This document shows positions 34,403 through 43,770 of a DNA stretch of 58,945 bases, in pieces (the first letter of the stretch is position 1; the number at the start of each line of letters is the position of its first letter). Source of the DNA: Novosphingobium naphthalenivorans NBRC 102051. GTDB lineage: Bacteria; Pseudomonadota; Alphaproteobacteria; Sphingomonadales; Sphingomonadaceae. The translations under genes and the position numbers were made by a program. The notes below the pieces were generated by a model, which saw nothing but the letters and a program-made list of their open reading frames with translations, made no database searches and had not been told where the DNA came from. Location of the stretch: positions 1-58,945 of the forward strand of contig NZ_BCTX01000028.1 in assembly GCF_001590985.1 (NCBI RefSeq), in the 5' to 3' direction.

Positions 34403-36463
34403 ATGAAGGCTCATGCCCGAATGAGCGGCTCCCCCGTCGGCACTCAGAAACCGCCTGCACATTCCTCAACGCTGGCTGCGGCAACCTCCCTGCTCGACAG
34501 CCGACCGGAAGCGGCTCTCGCACAGGCAGAAGCCATTCTTCAACGCACCCCCGGCCTGCCGGCTGCGGAATTTCTGGCATGTCAGGCCTTGCGGAAACTG
34601 GGCCAGTCCGACGCAGCCCTGCCGCGCCTTGCGGCATTGGCCCGCAGTCAGCCCCGCGTGCCAGCCGTGCTCTGGGAACTCGCGCAAGCCGCAAGCGAAG
34701 CAGGCCGAAGCCGCGAGGCCATCGGCGCACTGGAAAACCTGACCAGGCTCCAGCCTGCCGTGGCCGGCGGATGGTTCCTGTTGGCAAGGGAACTCAGAAA
34801 GTCCGGCCGCGATGAAGAGGCCTGGCGCGCCGATCTTTCCGGCGTGCATGCATCGTCGCGCGATCCGGAATTGCTGAAGGCCGCCGTGGCCATGAACGAA
34901 GGCCGCCTGGACGAGAGCGCGTCCATGCTGACGGCGCGGCTTGAGCGGCTGCCCGGCGATCCTGCAGCCTGCCGCCTCCTGGGCGAAGTCAACTGGCGGC
35001 GCGGAGACATGACGGAAGCGCTGGCATGGGTCGAACGCGCGTTGGAACTCGCCCCCGGCTTCGACCTTGCCCGCGATTTCCTCGTCCGCCTTCTACTTCA
35101 GAACAATCGCCTGCCAGAAGCCCTGGACCATGCCGAAAAGCTTACCACCTCGCCGGTCAGAAGCCCCGGCCACGATCTCCTCAAGGCATCGGTACTCGTT
35201 CGGCTGGGCCAGCAGGAGCAAGCGCAGCAAATATATGAGCAACTGCTCGCCTTGAAGCCAGAGCAGCCCCAAGTCTGGCAAAACCTGGGCCATGTGCTGA
35301 AAACCATGGGCAGGCAACCCGATGCCATTCACGCTTACCGCCAGGCCGTATTGCACCAGCCTTCCATGGGTGAGGCCTGGTGGAGCCTCGCGAACCTCAA
35401 GACAGTGAAGCTCGGGCCGGACGATATTTCGGCCATGGAACAGGCGCTCGCATCTCTGGAGCCGGAAAGAGAAGAGCGGCAGGAAGACATCTTCCACCTC
35501 CATTTCTCACTGGGCAAAGCCCTGGAAGATGCCAGGGATTATGCGGCCTCGTTTCACCACTACGATCAAGGCAACCGCCTGCGCCGCACCCTGGTGCGCC
35601 ATGACGCCGATGACTTCTCGGCCGAAGCCAGGGCCACTGCAGACACCTTCTCCGCCGCATTCATTGCCGAAATGGGACCGGGCGGCTGTCCTGCGCCCGA
35701 CCCGGTCTTCATTGTCGGCCTGCCCCGCTCCGGTTCAACGCTCGTCGAACAGATCCTCGCCAGCCACAGTCAGGTGGAAGGCACGATGGAACTGCCGGAG
35801 ATGATGATCATTGCCAGCCGCCTCCAATCGCGGGTGGACGAAGGCGAGTTTCCCGATTTCCGGACCATGATCACGTCCCTCACCCCTGCCGACCGCCTGC
35901 GGCTTGGCGAGGAATACATCGAGCGCACCCGCGTCCATCGCCAGACGGGCAAGCCACGCTTCATCGACAAGATGCCCAACAACTGGCAGCACGTTGGCCT
36001 GATCAGACTGATCCTGCCGAACGCCAGGATCATCGACGCCAGACGTCACCCGCTGTCCTGCTGTTTTTCCGGATGGAAGCAGCACTTCGCACGGGGGCAG
36101 ACCTTCTCCTACGACCTCACCGACATCGGCCGCTACTACCGTGACTACGTAGGCCTGATGGCGGCCTATGACGAGGCTGCACCGGAGGCAGTGCACCGGG
36201 TCCTCTATGAGAACATGGTCACGGACACCGAACATCAGGTGCGCCGTGTGCTGGACTATCTCGACCTGCCGTTTGAACAGGCCTGCCTCGAATTCTACAA
36301 CAACGACCGCGCAGTCCGTACCGCAAGCTCAGAACAGGTCCGCCAGCCCATCTTCACCGATGGGATGGAACGCTGGAAGCACTTCGCGCAGTGGCTCGGC
36401 CCATTGATCGAGGCTTTGGGGCCATTGAACCATGCCGGGTTTGCCGAAGGCCATTCGTCTTAA
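34403..36463 (+). CDS. TPR-containing sulfotransferase family protein
   Basis: A protein of about 686 residues in two parts. The first 380 or so are TPR-like helical repeats, for example ALPRLAALARSQPRVPAVLWELAQAASEAG and AQQIYEQLLALKPEQPQVWQNLGHVLKTMG. Then comes a sulfotransferase domain with the 5' PAPS loop FIVGLPRSGSTLVEQILASH and the later WLGPLIEALGPL. Such TPR-sulfotransferases commonly accompany TonB receptors in sphingomonads; their acceptor is not known. The start is uncertain: GTG 34397, ATG 34403 and ATG 34421 are all possible, with no strong ribosome binding site. Confidence 0.85.
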   Translation: MKAHARMSGSPVGTQKPPAHSSTLAAATSLLDSRPEAALAQAEAILQRTPGLPAAEFLACQALRKLGQSDAALPRLAALARSQPRVPAVLWELAQAASEAGRSREAIGALENLTRLQPAVAGGWFLLARELRKSGRDEEAWRADLSGVHASSRDPELLKAAVAMNEGRLDESASMLTARLERLPGDPAACRLLGEVNWRRGDMTEALAWVERALELAPGFDLARDFLVRLLLQNNRLPEALDHAEKLTTSPVRSPGHDLLKASVLVRLGQQEQAQQIYEQLLALKPEQPQVWQNLGHVLKTMGRQPDAIHAYRQAVLHQPSMGEAWWSLANLKTVKLGPDDISAMEQALASLEPEREERQEDIFHLHFSLGKALEDARDYAASFHHYDQGNRLRRTLVRHDADDFSAEARATADTFSAAFIAEMGPGGCPAPDPVFIVGLPRSGSTLVEQILASHSQVEGTMELPEMMIIASRLQSRVDEGEFPDFRTMITSLTPADRLRLGEEYIERTRVHRQTGKPRFIDKMPNNWQHVGLIRLILPNARIIDARRHPLSCCFSGWKQHFARGQTFSYDLTDIGRYYRDYVGLMAAYDEAAPEAVHRVLYENMVTDTEHQVRRVLDYLDLPFEQACLEFYNNDRAVRTASSEQVRQPIFTDGMERWKHFAQWLGPLIEALGPLNHAGFAEGHSS

Positions 36464-36574
36464 ATCACGCTGCCATCTGGCGTGCTGCCGCTTCTGTCCG
36501 AGCTGCGAGAAATGCGATTGATCCCGCAAGGGCCAATCACCGCAAAGCGACCCGAGGGAGGAAACCACCTGCGG

Positions 36575-37480
36575 TCACTCCCCATTTAGGCTGTCTGCCC
36601 GGATTTCCTCCACGGTCTTGAGGAAATGGCGCAAGGCCGGGACGCGGTTGCTCTTCAGCCAGACAAGCGCCAGTTCGAGGCTTGTATTCAGCCCCTGCAA
36701 AGGGCGCAGCACCAGTCCGCCGCAATTGATTTCCTCGACCGTGCGGTTGACGAAGCCGACCCCCAGCCCGTTACGGATCAGGGCAAGCTGCATCTGCTCG
36801 TTGGCGGCTTCCTGCACGATCCGCGGTTTCAAGCCGATCTGGCGGCAATCGGCCATCAGCTTGACCTGGGCCGGCCCATAGCGGGTCAGGCGCACGCCGA
36901 CGAATTGTTCCTCCGCCAGGTCTTCGGGCGCCAGGACGGCTTTGGAGGCCAGGGGGTGACTGTCCTGCAAGGCGATCTGGAACGGGTCCGAGCCGATCGG
37001 CATATGGATGAATTCGCTGTCATCCTCTGGCCCGTCGATCATCACCCCGGCATCGAGACGGCCTGCCCACAACGCTTCCACCTGCTCGCTCGAATACATG
37101 CGCTCGACGATGAGTTCGATCTCGGGGTGTCGCTGGCGGCAGGCGGTGATGCAGCGGGTGACAAGGCCGTTGCGCGCGCCCAGTTCGTTGACGCCGAGCA
37201 CCAACCGGCCAATTTCGCCCGACACGACGCGGCGCGTGCGGTCTATCGCACTGTCGGCGCGTTCGAGCAGATCTCTGGCCTCGTCATAGAAGACCTGGCC
37301 GAGGATGGTCACGTTCACTCCGCCGGGCACGCGCTCGAACAGGGCGCCGCCCAATTGCTGCGACAGCGCATGCATGTGGCGCGACAAGGCCGATTGCGCG
37401 ACATTGAGCACTTCGGCGGCGCGATGGAAATTGCCCTGTTCGGCAATGGCCACAAAGTAACGCAGCTGGCGTAGGTCCAT
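36575..37480 (-). CDS. LysR family transcriptional regulator
   Basis: A 301-residue LTTR. The N-terminal helix-turn-helix is MDLRQLRYFVAIAEQGNFHRAAEVLNVAQSALSRHMHALSQQLG. The effector domain includes GRLVLGVNELG and AGRLDAGVMIDGP, and the C-terminus ends in RHFLKTVEEI. It is divergent from the GMC oxidoreductase gene with a 278-bp gap holding a palindrome at 37593-37611. A related palindrome precedes the TonB receptor gene, so it probably controls the oxidoreductase-receptor-MFS set. The inducer is unknown. Confidence 0.92.
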   Translation of the reverse strand: MDLRQLRYFVAIAEQGNFHRAAEVLNVAQSALSRHMHALSQQLGGALFERVPGGVNVTILGQVFYDEARDLLERADSAIDRTRRVVSGEIGRLVLGVNELGARNGLVTRCITACRQRHPEIELIVERMYSSEQVEALWAGRLDAGVMIDGPEDDSEFIHMPIGSDPFQIALQDSHPLASKAVLAPEDLAEEQFVGVRLTRYGPAQVKLMADCRQIGLKPRIVQEAANEQMQLALIRNGLGVGFVNRTVEEINCGGLVLRPLQGLNTSLELALVWLKSNRVPALRHFLKTVEEIRADSLNGE

Positions 37481-37592
37481 GCCGGGCAGTGCTATTCATC
37501 GGCCGCGCGTTTGGCAATCTTCCAATCCCGTACTGACAGCCGGCACGGATCGGACGTTGTCCAGGGCAGGAGTCCCCGCAGGCCCAAGCTCA

Positions 37593-37611
37593 TGATCGCA
37601 AATTGCGATCA
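37593..37611. promoter_or_regulatory. Probable LysR operator between regulator and GMC gene
   Basis: TGATCGCAAATTGCGATCA is a perfect 9-bp inverted repeat around one central base. It contains T-N11-A (T596 to A608 of this stretch), the usual LysR-type box. It shares the frame GATC-x-CA-xxx-TG-x-GATC with the palindrome at 39396-39412. Confidence 0.65.
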
Positions 37612-37758
37612 CATGACCCACACTAATGTATTGGAAGTCGGCATCCCGATACGCGATCTGAGGCGTGGGAGAAGATTCGATGCCCTTTGGCCGTTCCGGC
37701 GCGCGCGCATATTGCCCATCATCCTGCTGCAGGCCACGCCGCTGCCCGGAGGCGCGGC

Positions 37759-39393
37759 GTGGCTGACGAAGTCTATGATTTCATAGTCGTGGGCGCGGGG
37801 CCTTCGGGATGTGTGGTGGCCGGCCGTCTTTCGGCGCATTCACCGGCGCGGGTGCTGGTTCTGGAGGCCGGCGGGACAGGCAGCGGCCCGCTCTATCGCG
37901 TGCCCGCGGCCGCAGCGCTCAGCATGAGCCGGCCCGCCAGCAACTGGAACTACCGCACCGAGCCTGTGCCGGGGCTTGGCGGACGGCGCCTGCCCTGGCT
38001 GGCGGGGCGCGTGCTGGGCGGCGGGGGCAGCATCAACGGACTGATGTTCCTGCGCGGCGGCCGCCATGATTTCGACCGCTGGCGCGACGAGGCGGGGTGC
38101 CCCGGCTGGGGTTTCGACGACGTGCTGCCCTATTTCCGCCGTTTCGAGGGCAGTGTGCGTAAGGGCGATCCGTGGCACGGGACGGAGGGGCCGATCGCCA
38201 CCTCTCCCGCGCTGCCGCTGCTGCCAATTTCGGACCTGTTTCTGGAAGCGGCGCAGGAAGCCGGGCTTCCCCTGGTCGATGATCTCAATGCCGGCATGGC
38301 AGAGGGCGCGGGCCTGTTCGACATCATGGCCGCCGCCGGACAGCGCTCCCGGCCGGACCGGGCCTATCTCTCAACCCGGCTGCAAGGGAGGGAGCGTGCC
38401 GGATCGCTTGAGGTGCGAACCCGCACCCGGGTACTGAGGGTGGACGTGGCCGGAGGCCGGGCCTGCGGCGTCACCTACCTGCACCGGGGGCGCGTGGTCC
38501 GGGCCCGCGCCGAAACGGAAGTGATACTGGCCGCAGGGGCGATCAACACGCCGCAATTGCTGATGCTGTCCGGCATCGGTCCGGCCGGGGAATTGCGCGC
38601 TTGCAGCATCGCGCCGGTCCTTGACCTGCCGGAAGTGGGGAGAAACCTGCAGAACCATACGGCCTGCTTCCTTGACTATGCCTGCTCGCCCGATGTGACG
38701 GCGCGGCGTTTCATGCATCCGGCGCGAGCCACAGGCGCAGGGCTGGCCTACATGATGCGGCGCGATGGCATACTGGCGCAGGCCCCTTGCCAGGCAGGCG
38801 CGATCCTGCGCGCGGACCCGCTGGAACCCGGTGCAGACACGCAGATCATCCTGGGCCCCGGCATTCCCCGAGGCGGGAGCGGGGCTTTTGCCGCACTCCC
38901 CGGTCAAGGCGGCTTCCGCCTGATGGTAAACCATGGCCGCCCTGCCAGCCGGGGCCGAATGAGGCTGCGCAGCAGTTCGCCGCTGGATCCTCCGCTGATC
39001 GAGCCGGGTTACTTTTCCGAAGCCTCGGACATTTCGGCGCTGAGAGCGGGCATGATCCGGGCGCGGGAAATCGCTGGCGCCGGGCCGCTGGCCCGCGTGA
39101 TCGACCGCCCGCTGAGCGAGGCCGCCAGCATCAGCGCCTCATCCGATCCCGAAGCGCTGATCCGCCGTACGGCAGTCAACCATTTTCACCCCGTAGGCAC
39201 CTGCCGCATGGGCATGGACGAAGGCGCCGTGGTGGATACCAACCTGCGTCTGCGCGGGCTGGAAGGATTGCGCATTGCCGACACGTCGGCGGCGCCGCTG
39301 CTTGTCAACGGCAACACCTGCGCCACGGCGCTGATGCTGGGAGAACGGGCTGCCGCCTTGATCCTGGGAGAGGAGGAAGAGGGCGGGTTTTGA
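37759..39393 (+). CDS. GMC family FAD oxidoreductase (choline/alcohol dehydrogenase type)
   Basis: A 544-residue GMC flavoenzyme. The FAD motif is FIVVGAGPSGCVVAGRLSA near the N-terminus. GMC signature 1 is in GRVLGGGGSINGLMFLRGG and signature 2 in GAINTPQLLMLSGIGP. The catalytic His is in NHFHPVGTCRMG and the conserved Asn in NGNTCATALM. I placed the start at the GTG at 37759, with GGAGG 7 nt upstream, rather than a TTG at 37687. The family oxidises alcohols to aldehydes; the substrate is unknown. A TonB receptor and MFS carrier follow on the same strand. Confidence 0.9.
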   Translation: MADEVYDFIVVGAGPSGCVVAGRLSAHSPARVLVLEAGGTGSGPLYRVPAAAALSMSRPASNWNYRTEPVPGLGGRRLPWLAGRVLGGGGSINGLMFLRGGRHDFDRWRDEAGCPGWGFDDVLPYFRRFEGSVRKGDPWHGTEGPIATSPALPLLPISDLFLEAAQEAGLPLVDDLNAGMAEGAGLFDIMAAAGQRSRPDRAYLSTRLQGRERAGSLEVRTRTRVLRVDVAGGRACGVTYLHRGRVVRARAETEVILAAGAINTPQLLMLSGIGPAGELRACSIAPVLDLPEVGRNLQNHTACFLDYACSPDVTARRFMHPARATGAGLAYMMRRDGILAQAPCQAGAILRADPLEPGADTQIILGPGIPRGGSGAFAALPGQGGFRLMVNHGRPASRGRMRLRSSSPLDPPLIEPGYFSEASDISALRAGMIRAREIAGAGPLARVIDRPLSEAASISASSDPEALIRRTAVNHFHPVGTCRMGMDEGAVVDTNLRLRGLEGLRIADTSAAPLLVNGNTCATALMLGERAAALILGEEEEGGF

Positions 39394-39395
39394 CC

Positions 39396-39412
39396 GATCT
39401 CATTTTGAGATC
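39396..39412. promoter_or_regulatory. Second LysR-type palindrome, upstream of the TonB receptor gene
   Basis: GATCTCATTTTGAGATC is a 7-bp inverted repeat with a TTT centre. It begins 3 nt after the GMC stop and lies 130 bp before the receptor start. It fits the same 17-bp frame as the core of 37593-37611, which suggests that the divergent LysR regulator acts on both units. Confidence 0.55.
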
Positions 39413-39541
39413 GCGTGATATGAAAACGTCATTGGACAGAAGCGAAGGGGTATTGGAAGTAACAAGGCCAATAACGGGGCCGGAGCCAGATAATAAGCGG
39501 CGCGGTCAACCGGAAACGATGTAATACCAAGGGAGGGAGCG

Positions 39542-42217
39542 ATGCCAAGACAACAAGCTGTCAGGACGATTCTGTCCATTTCCGCCTCACTGGCGGCACT
39601 GCTGGCGGGCCAGCAGGCCATGGCCCAGAACACGGCGGAGGATGCCCCGGCGCCCGAGGCCAGTACCGGCCAGGAGATCGTCGTCACCGGCACCCTGATC
39701 CGCCAGACGCGGATATCCTCGCCTCTGGCCTCGATCAGTGCCGACGATATCACGGCGCGCGGCATCACCAATGCCGCTGAACTGGTCAATACAATGCCCA
39801 GCAACGCCGGTTCCGAAGCAGGCGTCGACCAGCTCAACCAGCCGCTGACGGCGGGCACGGCCCAGTTCAATCTGCGCAACCTCGGGCTGGGTTCCACGCT
39901 CGTGCTGGTCAATGGCCGGCGCCAGACGCTGGCCGCCGTAGCTTCCAACGACGGCAGCACTTTCACCGACATCAATTCGCTGGTGCCGCTTATCGCCCTG
40001 CAGCGCGTGGAAGTGGTGAAGGACGGCGCGGCCGCCACTTATGGCTCGGACGCGGTTGCGGGCGTGGTCAACTTCATCACGCGCAAGGTGGTGGACCGGC
40101 CCGAGATCAGCGCCAAGACCAATCTGATGGATGGCGCCAGGCAGATCAACGTGGAAGGCATCATCGGCGCGGAAGTGGGCCGGGGCAATCTGGTGGTGGC
40201 CGCCTCCTACTACAGCAGCACGCGGCTTTCCTCGGCCGACCGGAGCTTCTCGACGGCTTCCACCTTCGGACGGCCATCGTGGCATTCGGTATCGAGCTTC
40301 GGCCAGCCGGGCTCCTATTTCGTGCCCAGCCAGAACACCTATGTGCCCGACCCCAACTGCACCAATTCCGCATTCCCGGACAGTTACATGAATTCGGCAA
40401 GCGATGCGCTCTGCCGTTTCGACTTTTCCGGCTATTACGATCTGATACCCAAGGAACACCGTATTCAGGCTTTCGCCAGTTATGACGGGGAGCTGGGCGA
40501 TAACGTGAAGCTGAACCTGGAGGCGGCCTATGCCGCTACGCGCAACCAGACCAGCTCCTCGCCTTCTTTCCCGATCCTGTCGATTTCGCCGGTGGTGCCC
40601 GCCAGCAACCCCTACAACCCCTTCGGCGAGGACGTCCTGTTCCGCGGGCGCCTGATCAACGGCACTTACGGCCCTTCGATCGCTCATAACGATTACGACA
40701 CCTTCCGGCTGGCAGGCGGCCTGGAGGGCAAGCTGTCGAAAAGCTGGAACTGGTCGCTCAACGCCACTTACAGCCAGCAAACCGCTCTCTATAACAAGCC
40801 GGACACGATCAAGAGCCGGCTGATCAACGCGCTCAACGGGCTGGGCGGCATCGACTGCAATCCGTCCACCGGAACGCCGGGCGTGGGCGCCTGCCAGTAC
40901 TACAATCCCTTCGGCACCGCCTATCTCGATCCGGCGATGGCCAACAGCGCTTCCCTTATCAACAGCCTGATCGGCCACAGCGACCTGCATGGCCGATCCT
41001 CATTGGTCACGGTCGACGGGCTGGTTTCAGGCGATCTGTTCGAGCTTGGCGGCGAGACGGTGCAAGCCGCCCTCGGCGCCCAATACCGCCGCAGCACTTT
41101 CCGTCACGACTGGGGCGATCTGGTGAACGAGGGCGAACTCATCACGCTCGGCCAGGCGCCGGATTTCTCGGGCTCACAGCAGACCGCTTCGATATTCGGC
41201 GAAGTGAAGGTGCCGCTGGAAAGGCTGGCGGAACTGACTCTTTCGGGCCGCTATGAGAAATATATCGACAGCTTCGGCAAGTTCACGCCCAAGGTGGCGC
41301 TGCTGGTCCATCCGGTGGATCAGCTTTCGCTGCGTGCCAGCTGGGGCAAGGCCTTCCGCGCGCCCTCGGTCTATCAGCAGGTCGCGGTCCAGGCTTCGCA
41401 GCCCCCGGTCAGCTACAACGGCACTTTTCTTTATGTGAACACGCTGGCCTACGGCGATCCCGACCTCAAGCCGGAGCAGTCGACCAACTGGAACATCGGC
41501 GCCACTTTCACGCCCGTGCGCCATGTCGAATTCAACATCGACTATTTCCGGTTCAAATACACCGACCTCATCGTCAAGGAGAACGCCCAGGCGATCATCA
41601 CCCAGGCCGTGTCCGACACCAATGCCGGCCTGAGCGGCACCGATGCCCAGAGCCGGCTGACGTTCGACACCACCGGCAACCTGCAGCAGGTGCGGGTGAA
41701 TTTCATCAACGCCTCTTCGGTGCTGGTGAAGGGCCTGGATGTTGGCGCGCGTGGATGGGTGGACACCAGCTTCGGCAAGCTGGAAGCGCGGGTGGATTAC
41801 ACCCATATCAGCACCTACGACATGCAGACTTACGCCGGCGGGCCGGTCATCCATGGTGCAGGCAGTGTGAACTTCAACAACATCGGCCGTTCCATGCCGA
41901 AGGACCGGGTCGAGTTCGGGGTGAACTGGACGATGGGGCCGCATCACCTTTCGCTGCTGGGCCATTATGTCAGCCCCTATACCAACGACCGTTCGGGCAT
42001 CACCGAGACCCATATCGATTCCTCGAACACGTATGACATCCAGTACAACCTCTCGCTGTACAAGCTGGTCGGCACGCAGGAGACGACGCTGACACTGGGC
42101 GTGATCAACGTTTTCGACAAGAATCCGCCGCTTGCGCAGCTGAACCTCGGCTTCGATCCGATCGTGGCCGATCCGCGCGGCCGGGTGGTCACGCTGGGCA
42201 TCAACCAGAAGTTCTGA
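39542..42217 (+). CDS. TonB-dependent outer-membrane receptor
   Basis: An 891-residue receptor. The signal peptide ILSISASLAALLAGQQAMA is followed by GQEIVVTGTLIRQ, then a plug with ADDITARGITNAAELVNTMPSNAG, LRNLGLGSTLVLVNGRR and VEVVKDGAAATYGSDAVAGVVNFITRK. This belongs to the large sphingomonad/Caulobacter TBDR class for organic nutrients. The barrel ends VTLGINQKF with Phe. The ribosome binding site GGGAGGGAGCG lies directly before the ATG. It shares a likely LysR palindrome with the GMC gene and is followed by an MFS carrier, forming an outer-to-inner membrane import route. Confidence 0.93.
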   Translation: MPRQQAVRTILSISASLAALLAGQQAMAQNTAEDAPAPEASTGQEIVVTGTLIRQTRISSPLASISADDITARGITNAAELVNTMPSNAGSEAGVDQLNQPLTAGTAQFNLRNLGLGSTLVLVNGRRQTLAAVASNDGSTFTDINSLVPLIALQRVEVVKDGAAATYGSDAVAGVVNFITRKVVDRPEISAKTNLMDGARQINVEGIIGAEVGRGNLVVAASYYSSTRLSSADRSFSTASTFGRPSWHSVSSFGQPGSYFVPSQNTYVPDPNCTNSAFPDSYMNSASDALCRFDFSGYYDLIPKEHRIQAFASYDGELGDNVKLNLEAAYAATRNQTSSSPSFPILSISPVVPASNPYNPFGEDVLFRGRLINGTYGPSIAHNDYDTFRLAGGLEGKLSKSWNWSLNATYSQQTALYNKPDTIKSRLINALNGLGGIDCNPSTGTPGVGACQYYNPFGTAYLDPAMANSASLINSLIGHSDLHGRSSLVTVDGLVSGDLFELGGETVQAALGAQYRRSTFRHDWGDLVNEGELITLGQAPDFSGSQQTASIFGEVKVPLERLAELTLSGRYEKYIDSFGKFTPKVALLVHPVDQLSLRASWGKAFRAPSVYQQVAVQASQPPVSYNGTFLYVNTLAYGDPDLKPEQSTNWNIGATFTPVRHVEFNIDYFRFKYTDLIVKENAQAIITQAVSDTNAGLSGTDAQSRLTFDTTGNLQQVRVNFINASSVLVKGLDVGARGWVDTSFGKLEARVDYTHISTYDMQTYAGGPVIHGAGSVNFNNIGRSMPKDRVEFGVNWTMGPHHLSLLGHYVSPYTNDRSGITETHIDSSNTYDIQYNLSLYKLVGTQETTLTLGVINVFDKNPPLAQLNLGFDPIVADPRGRVVTLGINQKF

Positions 42218-42250
42218 CATTTTTCAGAACCTCGATACCGAAGCGTCTGC

Positions 42251-42280
42251 CCCCTTCCCCGCGAGATGGCGGGGAAGGGG
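42251..42280. repeat. Strong hairpin after the TonB receptor gene (repeat or attenuating terminator)
   Basis: A perfect 12-bp stem CCCCTTCCCCGC/GCGGGGAAGGGG has loop GAGATG. It starts 33 nt after the receptor stop and 58 nt before the MFS start. There is no T tract. It resembles the palindromic units near the left end of the window. It may stabilise the receptor mRNA and lower MFS expression. Confidence 0.6.
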
Positions 42281-42338
42281 CTCGCGCTTCGCCAAGGCCG
42301 GCGGCCAGACCGGCCCATCTTGCGGACAGGAACCAGCG

Positions 42339-43694
42339 ATGCACCCTCTTCCGGCCAAGGCCTCCCGTCCGCTATCCGGGCGGGAGGCGAATTACGCCCT
42401 CGCCGTCTTCCTCATCGCCTATGTCCTGTCCTTCATCGACCGGCAGACACTGAGCCTGATGGTCGACCCCATACGGCAGGATCTGGGGCTCAGTGATATC
42501 CAGATCGGCCTGTTGCAGGGTTTCGCCTTCGCCTGCCTCTATGCGACCATGGGCGTGCCCTTCGGCATGTGGGTGGACCGCGGCTCGCGGCGGCGGATCA
42601 TCATCGGCGGCGTGCTGTTCTGGAGCCTTGCGACCGCCATGTGCGGGGCTTCGGGCAGCTTCGCCCAATTGTTCGCCGCGCGCGTGGGCGTTGGCGTGGG
42701 GGAAGCCACCCTGTCGCCCGCCGCGCATTCCTTTCTGGCCGATGCCTTTCCCCGCCACCGGCTGGCGCGGGCCATGGCGATCTATACCCTGGGCATTACA
42801 CTGGGCGGAGGCATGGCGCTGATCATCGGCGGGTCGGTGGTTCAGCTTATCGCCCGAAGCGGCGGACTCCATCTGCCGGTGCTGGGGACGCTGCACGCAT
42901 GGCAGGGCGCGTTCCTGGTGGTGTCCGTGCCGGGCGTGCTGGTGGCGCTGCTGGCCTGGTTCACCCGCGAGCCGCCGCGCACGCGCATGGCGGGGGATGA
43001 GCGCCAGAACACCGGCGCTTCCCTCGGCGAAGTGGCTGGCTGGCTGCGCCGTCACCGCGCGGCGTTCCTTTCCATCCATGTCAGTTCCGCCAGTTTCGCC
43101 ATCTACGGTTACGGCATGGTCGGCTGGTATCCGACGCTGCTGATCCGCAATTTCGGCCTCAATGCCGCGCAGGCAGGGGCCGGACTGGGCATTCTCTACC
43201 TCGTAACCGGCAGTCTCGGCTCGCTGGCAGGAGGCACGATGGCCGAGCGCTTCGCCCTCAAGGGGCGTTCTGACGCCAACCTCAGGGTCGTGATGCTTCT
43301 CGCCGCGGCCGTGCTTGTGCCGGCCACGCTGGCGCCGCTGATGCCGACGGCATGGGGTGTGCTGGCGATCTTCGCACCGGCCTGTTTCCTGTTCAGCGGC
43401 TATTTCGGCTGCTCGATCGCGGCGATCCAGCTCGCTTCCCCGCCCGCCATGCGCGGCACGAACGCGGCGCTGTTCCTCGTGAGCAACAGCATGATGGGCC
43501 TTACGGTCGGAATGCTGGCAGTGCCGCTGATCGACAGGCTGGCCTTCGGCGGTACGGGGCACCTGGGCCCGGCACTGGCCGTGATCGCAGCGGTGTCTTG
43601 CGGCGCTGCCGGACTGGCGGCGCGCTGGGGGCTGGCACCCTATGGCGAGCTTGTGGCGCAGCAGGAAGCGGCGACACAGACGCCCGTGCATTGA
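42339..43694 (+). CDS. MFS transporter
   Basis: A 451-residue MFS carrier with about 12 membrane helices. Motif A is seen as GMWVDRGSRRRIIIGGVLFWSLATAMCG. The N-terminal helix includes ALAVFLIAYVLSFIDRQTLSLMV, the FIDR pattern of the sugar-acid/aromatic-acid (ACS-like) families. It lies on the same strand as the GMC and TonB genes and is likely the inner-membrane step for the same substrate. Confidence 0.9.
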   Translation: MHPLPAKASRPLSGREANYALAVFLIAYVLSFIDRQTLSLMVDPIRQDLGLSDIQIGLLQGFAFACLYATMGVPFGMWVDRGSRRRIIIGGVLFWSLATAMCGASGSFAQLFAARVGVGVGEATLSPAAHSFLADAFPRHRLARAMAIYTLGITLGGGMALIIGGSVVQLIARSGGLHLPVLGTLHAWQGAFLVVSVPGVLVALLAWFTREPPRTRMAGDERQNTGASLGEVAGWLRRHRAAFLSIHVSSASFAIYGYGMVGWYPTLLIRNFGLNAAQAGAGLGILYLVTGSLGSLAGGTMAERFALKGRSDANLRVVMLLAAAVLVPATLAPLMPTAWGVLAIFAPACFLFSGYFGCSIAAIQLASPPAMRGTNAALFLVSNSMMGLTVGMLAVPLIDRLAFGGTGHLGPALAVIAAVSCGAAGLAARWGLAPYGELVAQQEAATQTPVH

Positions 43695-43770
43695 GCGGTG
43701 CGAGCGGGAAACATGATTGTTCCCTTTCGCGGCAGCATCGTCAGGAATGCCCGCTCTGCCGTCCATTCCG

